Shown here in pieces: positions 59,777 through 64,000 of a DNA stretch of 64,000 nt (position 1 is its first letter; every line of letters begins with the position of its first letter). The notes under the pieces were generated by a model. It saw only the letters and a list, made by a program, of their open reading frames with translations. It had not been told where the DNA came from and ran no database searches. Location of the stretch: assembly GCF_000411255.1 (NCBI RefSeq), contig NZ_KE150412.1, positions 72,197-136,196 of the forward strand. Reading direction: 5' to 3'. The translations under genes and the position numbers were made by a program. The stretch is from Paenibacillus sp. HGH0039. Its GTDB lineage: Bacteria > Bacillota > Bacilli > Paenibacillales > NBRC-103111.

Positions 59777-59996
59777 ATTATCTCCTCATTTGTCTGATAA
59801 TTTATAGCAACTTATATATCGACAAACTGCCGAAAATTGTTAAGCCTCTCGGGATTTACACTTTCGTCAGGACACCGTCCCCATTGAATTCGTTAGGACT
59901 AATTGCTCGTTTATAGGGACACGCAAAACCAGCCTTCCCTATAAAAGGAAAGGCTGGTTGTCTTCATGCGGCAAGCGCTTGGCTCGGCAGCGAAGG
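59777..59996. other. Intergenic region
   Basis: It holds the yfmT upstream region and the terminator of the beta-helix gene (59927-59959). No gene is supported. Confidence 0.55.
59927..59959 (-). terminator. Terminator of the beta-helix gene
   Basis: AACCAGCC and GGCTGGTT pair with an extended TTTCC/GGAAA part, followed on the minus strand by four Ts. It lies 37 bp beyond the stop at 59997. Confidence 0.75.
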
Positions 59997-61538
59997 TTAT
60001 TCGTCCGCCCCTATATTCACTGCGGCACCCCGTACACGAGGATCTCCGTCGATATCAAGCGAGCCGATAATGTCCGGCTCGGTCGATCCGGCGTCAATTG
60101 CCGGAGAGCCTGGCCGCAGATGAAAATCGCTCGATGCCGCATTTACGAAGGAAGGATCGGCAAACAGCGAGTGGGCGTCATTGCCCGTGCCTTTTTTATA
60201 GGCGGCGAAACCGTTGTACGTCACATTTTTCCATGTCCAGGCCGCGTTGGCACTGCCCCCTGGCGCAAAGTACAAATTATAATCCACAATGTTCCCCGAA
60301 TTTTTCGTATATTCGTTATAGATCAGAACATCCGAGGTACCGGCTACGAAAATATTATTTTTAATGACATTGTTCTGAGTATCGTACTGGACATACAACT
60401 GCCCGCTGCCGTCTCCCAAGCTGTCGTTCTTATAGAATGTATTGTTCACAATGACGCAGTTTACCGTCGCTCCCCGCTTCTTGTCGTAACCTCCCATAGC
60501 GAGGCCGGTCAAGCGGTTATTGTAGATCATATTGCTGCGGACCGTAATACGGCTGGTCGCTTTGCCCGCGTGTTCGGAAGCGATCTCGATGCCGATATCG
60601 TTGCCGTAGCTATAGTTCCGCTCGATCAGGTTGTCTTTGCCGCCATCGACATAGATGCCGCCTGCCGAATTGCTGTTGTTCGGAAGCTTTTTGCCGTAAG
60701 AAGGGTTGTTATTGGATGAAATGTTATAGACGCGATTTCCGCGGATGACTCCGTTTCTGGCCTGGTCATACGAAGCATCGGGCGCTTTGCCCTCGAAACC
60801 GATCACATCGATGCCGATATTGTCGTTATCGTGGATCGTGTTGTTCGTCACGGCGAACGTGTCGACATTACCGTTGAGAACCAAAGATTCGCTCGATCCG
60901 AGCACGAGATTGTACAGCTCGTTTCCGTCAATCGTAAGGTCGTGGATCGACTGGGGAGCTTTCGTCCCGTACACGGCAATGCCGTGGGCGTCCCTTCCCA
61001 GAAGGTCGGTTCCGGTCGGAGCGGCCGTGTTCTTGATAGCATGCACTTTGTTGCCGGACAGGTTGATGAAGCCTCCGGCACCGTGCACGTAAATGCCGAC
61101 CGGCATGACATTGCTTTTGGCCGTCGTGAAGTTGCGGACCTCAAATCCTTGAATGTTGACGTAACTGGCATCGGCGAGATCGATCAGCCCTTCCGTTCCG
61201 CTGACCGCAAGTCCCGTACCGTCGATGACGGCGGCCTCCGAATTGTAGGACGCGAACGTGATGGGGCCTTGCTGCGCAGAGCCGGATTTCGTGATCTTCA
61301 ATTTCTCATTGTACACGCCGCCCCGGACATACACGGTGCTGCCGGGACCCGCTTGATCCGCCGCATGCTGCAGCGTCTTCCACGGCGAGCTTAACGTACC
61401 CGGATTCGAATCGCTCCCGTTCGCTGCCACATAATAGTCGGTGCCTGAAGCCGATACAGACGGCGATTGAGCGATGCCCAGCCCTAAACCAAGCACAGCC
61501 AAACTTAACCCCGTGATTAACGTTTTGCCGAATTGCAC
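59997..61538 (-). CDS. Secreted right-handed parallel beta-helix protein (pectate lyase-like fold)
   Basis: 513 residues. A signal peptide (GLSLAVLGLGLGIAQSPSVS, cleavage near ASA) is followed by DYYVAANGSDSNPGTLSSPW, the common start of extracellular beta-helix proteins. About ten coils follow (NVTNNTIHDNDNIGIDVIGF-like, SNMIYNNRLTGLAMGGYDK), ending LRPGSPAIDAGSTEPDIIGS, the usual C-terminal coil. The family contains polysaccharide lyases and epimerases; I cannot identify catalytic residues. It is 100 bp downstream of a sugar operon, so it may attack the same polymer. Confidence 0.85.
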   Translation of the reverse strand: MQFGKTLITGLSLAVLGLGLGIAQSPSVSASGTDYYVAANGSDSNPGTLSSPWKTLQHAADQAGPGSTVYVRGGVYNEKLKITKSGSAQQGPITFASYNSEAAVIDGTGLAVSGTEGLIDLADASYVNIQGFEVRNFTTAKSNVMPVGIYVHGAGGFINLSGNKVHAIKNTAAPTGTDLLGRDAHGIAVYGTKAPQSIHDLTIDGNELYNLVLGSSESLVLNGNVDTFAVTNNTIHDNDNIGIDVIGFEGKAPDASYDQARNGVIRGNRVYNISSNNNPSYGKKLPNNSNSAGGIYVDGGKDNLIERNYSYGNDIGIEIASEHAGKATSRITVRSNMIYNNRLTGLAMGGYDKKRGATVNCVIVNNTFYKNDSLGDGSGQLYVQYDTQNNVIKNNIFVAGTSDVLIYNEYTKNSGNIVDYNLYFAPGGSANAAWTWKNVTYNGFAAYKKGTGNDAHSLFADPSFVNAASSDFHLRPGSPAIDAGSTEPDIIGSLDIDGDPRVRGAAVNIGADE

Positions 61539-61642
61539 GAATGATCATCTCCTTGATTGGTTAATAGTCGGACTTTGATTCGCTTCAACGAAACCGCGTA
61601 TATCTCTGCGAGATTGTGCGGGCCTCACCTCCCTGTCCGAGT

Positions 61643-62602
61643 TTAGGCGGTTGACTGCTCTTTGAGCAGCCTGCCGACGGCCGCAGTCGTCGGCAGATTG
61701 CCCGTTCCCCCGACGCCAAGCGTGGACAGTGCGCCGCACGCGTTGCCGTACTGCAGCAGTTCCTCCCCTTGCAAGCCATGGAGAGAACCGTAAATGATGC
61801 CGGCGTTAAAACAATCCCCGGCTCCTGTCGTATCCCGGGGAGATACCCGGCACGGTCCGGCTGTTGCGACGCTCCCGTCCGGAGCAAGAAGGCTCGCGCC
61901 TTTGGACCCTTGCTTGACGGCCACCCGCCCCGCTGCGCTTCCGAGCTTCTCGCGGATATCCGCGATCCGGTCCGCTGCGAAAATATGCAGCGCCTCTTCC
62001 TCGCTCGGCATAAACAAGTCCGTTTCCTCCAGCAGGGAACGGATGCCCTCGGAATCCCACTCGTTGCGCACGTCCCATCCCGCATCGAATGAAGTACGCG
62101 TCCCCCTGGTCCGGGCCTCTTTGAAAAGCTTTTTCCAGTGCAGCCTCATGCCGTCCTGCAAATAGTAGGAACCGAAATGCAGATGGTCCGCTTCGCGCAG
62201 AATGCTTTCCGGAATATATTCGGGTACTAACATCGGAATACTGCCCGGATAAGTCAAGAGACCCCGGTCGGATGGAGTCGTGAACGACAAGGTGACACCG
62301 GTCTTAACATCCGGCAGTACCGTTACTCCATCGGTGTTAACCCCCATCCGCTGAAGCTCGCCGATGCAGTAGGCGCCAAGATCGTCCTGGCCCGCAACTC
62401 CCACGAACCTTACGTCGATCCCCAGACTGGCCAGCGCGCAAGCGGTAATCGCGGAAGAGGAACCGAGCACGGTTTGGAATCCGTCAATGATTTTCTCCCG
62501 GTTCCACTCCGGTATTACATCCCTGCCGGATACGATTATGTCCGCATTCAGCTCGCCGGCGACGACAACGACCGGTTTTCTCGTGCTTGCGGTATGCATC
62601 AT
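61643..62602 (-). CDS. PfkB-family carbohydrate kinase
   Basis: About 319 residues. VVVVAGELNADIIVSGRDVI opens the ribokinase fold; the C-terminal signature SPRDTTGAGDCFNAGIIYGS carries the catalytic Asp (D-T-T-G-A-G-D). The start at 62602 forms an ATGA overlap with the end of the GH4 gene, so translation is coupled; the longer frame to 62677 lies inside that gene. It probably phosphorylates the sugar released by GH4 or a derivative. The sugar is unknown. Confidence 0.92.
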   Translation of the reverse strand: MMHTASTRKPVVVVAGELNADIIVSGRDVIPEWNREKIIDGFQTVLGSSSAITACALASLGIDVRFVGVAGQDDLGAYCIGELQRMGVNTDGVTVLPDVKTGVTLSFTTPSDRGLLTYPGSIPMLVPEYIPESILREADHLHFGSYYLQDGMRLHWKKLFKEARTRGTRTSFDAGWDVRNEWDSEGIRSLLEETDLFMPSEEEALHIFAADRIADIREKLGSAAGRVAVKQGSKGASLLAPDGSVATAGPCRVSPRDTTGAGDCFNAGIIYGSLHGLQGEELLQYGNACGALSTLGVGGTGNLPTTAAVGRLLKEQSTA

Positions 62603-63900
62603 TTCAGCACCGGTACGAAGTCCCGCTCCGCTTCGTACAGCTCCTCGAACATCTCGCCGATTTCTTCGAGCGAGCATACGGCTGCGGACAAGGGGTCCAC
62701 CATCAGGGCGTGGCGGGCCATCTCTTTATCCTTGTGGAGCACAGCGCCTACGGCCAGTTCGAAAAAGGCCATATTGGAGCGGCACAAAGCGGCGAGATGC
62801 TCCGGCAAGCTGCCGAAATAACAAGGATGAATGCCGTTGCGGTCGATCATGCAGGCCACTTCCACGATACCGTCGGTGGTCAGATTTGTGATCAAACCGT
62901 TATTGGGCACGTTGCCGTAGATGACTTTCGGCTCGTTTTTGAGCATTCCTTCGATAATGATAGCCGCATATTCGTTGCTCGGCTCAAGCTCAAGCGGCTG
63001 TTTTCCATCGAGCTGCTCGATGATTTTCTCGTCGTTTTCCTTGCGCCATATCGGCCAGTTGTCCGCGTAATAGCCGGTCGCCCCGTTGTATCCCGAGCTG
63101 CAGTGCCGGTCGATTAACGACTGGCGTTTGCGGTAGTAAGGGATGTATTCCGAGAAATGCCCGCTCGATTCCGATACGAACGCCCCCAAATATTTCATCG
63201 CGTCGAAGCGCACCGGATCTTTTTTCAGCAGTTCGGGGTCCTGAATTTTCTCCCGAAGCAGCGGGTACAAATCTTGTCCTTCATGGGTCAGTTCGACAAA
63301 CCAGGACATATGATTGATGCCTCCCGCTTTCCACTGCATCTGCTCGTAAGGCACGCCGGCATATTTGGACAACTGCCTGGACGTGTTCTGAATAGAGTGG
63401 CACAAGCCTACAACGGGCAGCGTCGTGATGCGGGACGTAAGCAGCGTGACGGCCGACATCGGGTTGGTATAATTGAGAATCGTCGCATCCGGGCACAAAT
63501 CCTCGATATCCCTCACGATGTCCATCCAGGTGGGAAGCGTCCGCAGCGTCTTAAACAGCCCCCCGGGCCCGAGCGTATCGCCGATACACTGATTCACGCC
63601 GTATTTCAACGGAATTTCGTATTCGTAGCGGACGGTCTGCAACCCTCCCACTTCAATCTGATTAATGACGAATCGGGATCCGCCGATTACCTCCCTGCGG
63701 TCGGTAGAAGCGATTACGTTCCATTTCTTCCCCGTTTGCTCTATAATCCGGGCCACCAGCTTGCGGGCAATCTCCAGCCGTTCCCCGTCGATATCCACGA
63801 GTGCGAGGGTTCCTCCCTCTATTCCTTCGATCAACAAAATATCTGTCGCTATTTCCTGCGTAAATGCGCTTCCCGCGCCGATAATTGAAATTTTGGTCAT
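62599..63900 (-). CDS. Glycoside hydrolase family 4 (alpha-galactosidase/6-phospho-glucosidase type)
   Basis: 433 residues. GH4 enzymes use NAD and a divalent metal in an oxidation-elimination mechanism. ISIIGAGSAFTQEIATDILL is the NAD-binding site, NYTNPMSAVTLLTSRI and LPVVGLCHSIQNTSRQLSKY give the metal Cys and the substrate His region, and KAGGINHMSWFVELTHEG the metal His. GPGGLFKTLRTLPTWMDI resembles the MelA (alpha-galactosidase) branch; 6-phospho-sugars remain possible. GGAGAGA precedes the ATG. The gene is coupled to a PfkB kinase and lies 23 bp after a permease gene. Confidence 0.9.
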   Translation of the reverse strand: MTKISIIGAGSAFTQEIATDILLIEGIEGGTLALVDIDGERLEIARKLVARIIEQTGKKWNVIASTDRREVIGGSRFVINQIEVGGLQTVRYEYEIPLKYGVNQCIGDTLGPGGLFKTLRTLPTWMDIVRDIEDLCPDATILNYTNPMSAVTLLTSRITTLPVVGLCHSIQNTSRQLSKYAGVPYEQMQWKAGGINHMSWFVELTHEGQDLYPLLREKIQDPELLKKDPVRFDAMKYLGAFVSESSGHFSEYIPYYRKRQSLIDRHCSSGYNGATGYYADNWPIWRKENDEKIIEQLDGKQPLELEPSNEYAAIIIEGMLKNEPKVIYGNVPNNGLITNLTTDGIVEVACMIDRNGIHPCYFGSLPEHLAALCRSNMAFFELAVGAVLHKDKEMARHALMVDPLSAAVCSLEEIGEMFEELYEAERDFVPVLK

Positions 63901-63922
63901 GGTTGTTCTCTCCTTATTAGGT

Positions 63923-64000
63923 CTATTTCATGCCGGTCATCGTCAAGCCTTTAATAAACTGCTTCTGGAAAATGAGAAAGACGATGATCACCGGAACCGT
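63923..64000 (-). CDS. Carbohydrate ABC permease, MalG type, C-terminal end (partial)
   Basis: The minus strand reads TVPVIIVFLIFQKQFIKGLT and MTGMK then TAG at 63923. It matches the usual C-terminus of MalG-type sugar permeases (Q-K-x-F-I-K-G-L-T-x-G-x-x-K). The remainder lies beyond the window. It is upstream of the GH4-PfkB genes, which form one operon. Confidence 0.88.
   Translation of the reverse strand, partial: TVPVIIVFLIFQKQFIKGLTMTGMK

Noticed and set aside
59958-60719. Plus-strand 253-residue ORF
   Set aside because: It is antisense to the beta-helix gene, whose signal peptide and repeats are clear.
1-64000. tRNA, rRNA, CRISPR array, intact insertion sequence, prophage or riboswitch
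   Set aside because: I looked for these and saw no cloverleaf-like gene, spaced direct-repeat array, transposase or conserved aptamer. Sensitive RNA searches were not possible.

Overview
The window looks like a chromosome segment of a Paenibacillus-type spore-forming Firmicute. GC is moderate, Shine-Dalgarno sites are strong, TTG and GTG starts are frequent, there are several carbohydrate ABC-transporter operons, a collagen-like spore-surface protein, Bacillus-type yfmT-yfmS and blt-bltD-like pairs, and a Fur-boxed FhuF gene. The genus is an inference from gene content. Most genes lie on the minus strand. I saw no rRNA, tRNA, CRISPR array or intact insertion sequence.

Layout. 0-8 kb: a sulfated-polysaccharide locus (two Cys-type sulfatases, a GH88 unsaturated glucuronyl hydrolase, a PHP/DUF3604 protein, a truncated ABC permease) around a divergent ROK repressor with a recognisable promoter and operator. 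8-9.4 kb: a collagen-repeat spore-surface protein. 9.5-14.8 kb: a five-gene sugar operon (two permeases, binding lipoprotein, TIM-barrel isomerase, Gfo/Idh/MocA dehydrogenase). 15-17.6 kb: orphan dihydrolipoyl dehydrogenase divergent from a TetR gene, with a near-perfect 30-bp palindrome between them.

18.7-31 kb is the most interesting region: an 11-gene, tightly coupled minus-strand operon (two paralogous GT2 glycosyltransferases, two acyl carrier proteins, a ketosynthase, a Cys-less ketosynthase/chain-length-factor-like protein, an AMP-dependent acyl-ACP ligase, a FabZ dehydratase, a GT1 glycosyltransferase, a BtrH-like acyltransferase and a DrrAB-type ABC exporter). A chorismate-lyase-like gene diverges from it. 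Together they suggest a 4-hydroxybenzoate-primed type II polyketide or aryl-polyene that is glycosylated, acyl-transferred and exported. The product is not known.

31-41 kb is a mosaic of small regulatory and resistance genes (two GNATs, MarR, TetR, MFS pump, XRE/DUF2975 pair, ArsR with an unknown 473-aa protein, YgjP-like metallopeptidase) and contains three gene remnants. 41-48.3 kb: secreted CBM/TIM-barrel protein, LysR with divergent DHA2 pump, secreted serine hydrolase, small secreted proteins. 48.5-51.5 kb: iron locus with an AraC regulator whose frame runs without a stop through a Fur box into a siderophore-binding lipoprotein, plus FhuF. 51.5-57.2 kb: a two-component system followed by three tandem alpha/beta-hydrolase paralogs, each with a copy of the same upstream region carrying 11-bp-spaced direct repeats. 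57.4-59.8 kb: yfmT aldehyde dehydrogenase with the yfmS soluble chemoreceptor. 60-64 kb: secreted parallel beta-helix protein and a second sugar operon (GH4, PfkB kinase, truncated ABC permease).
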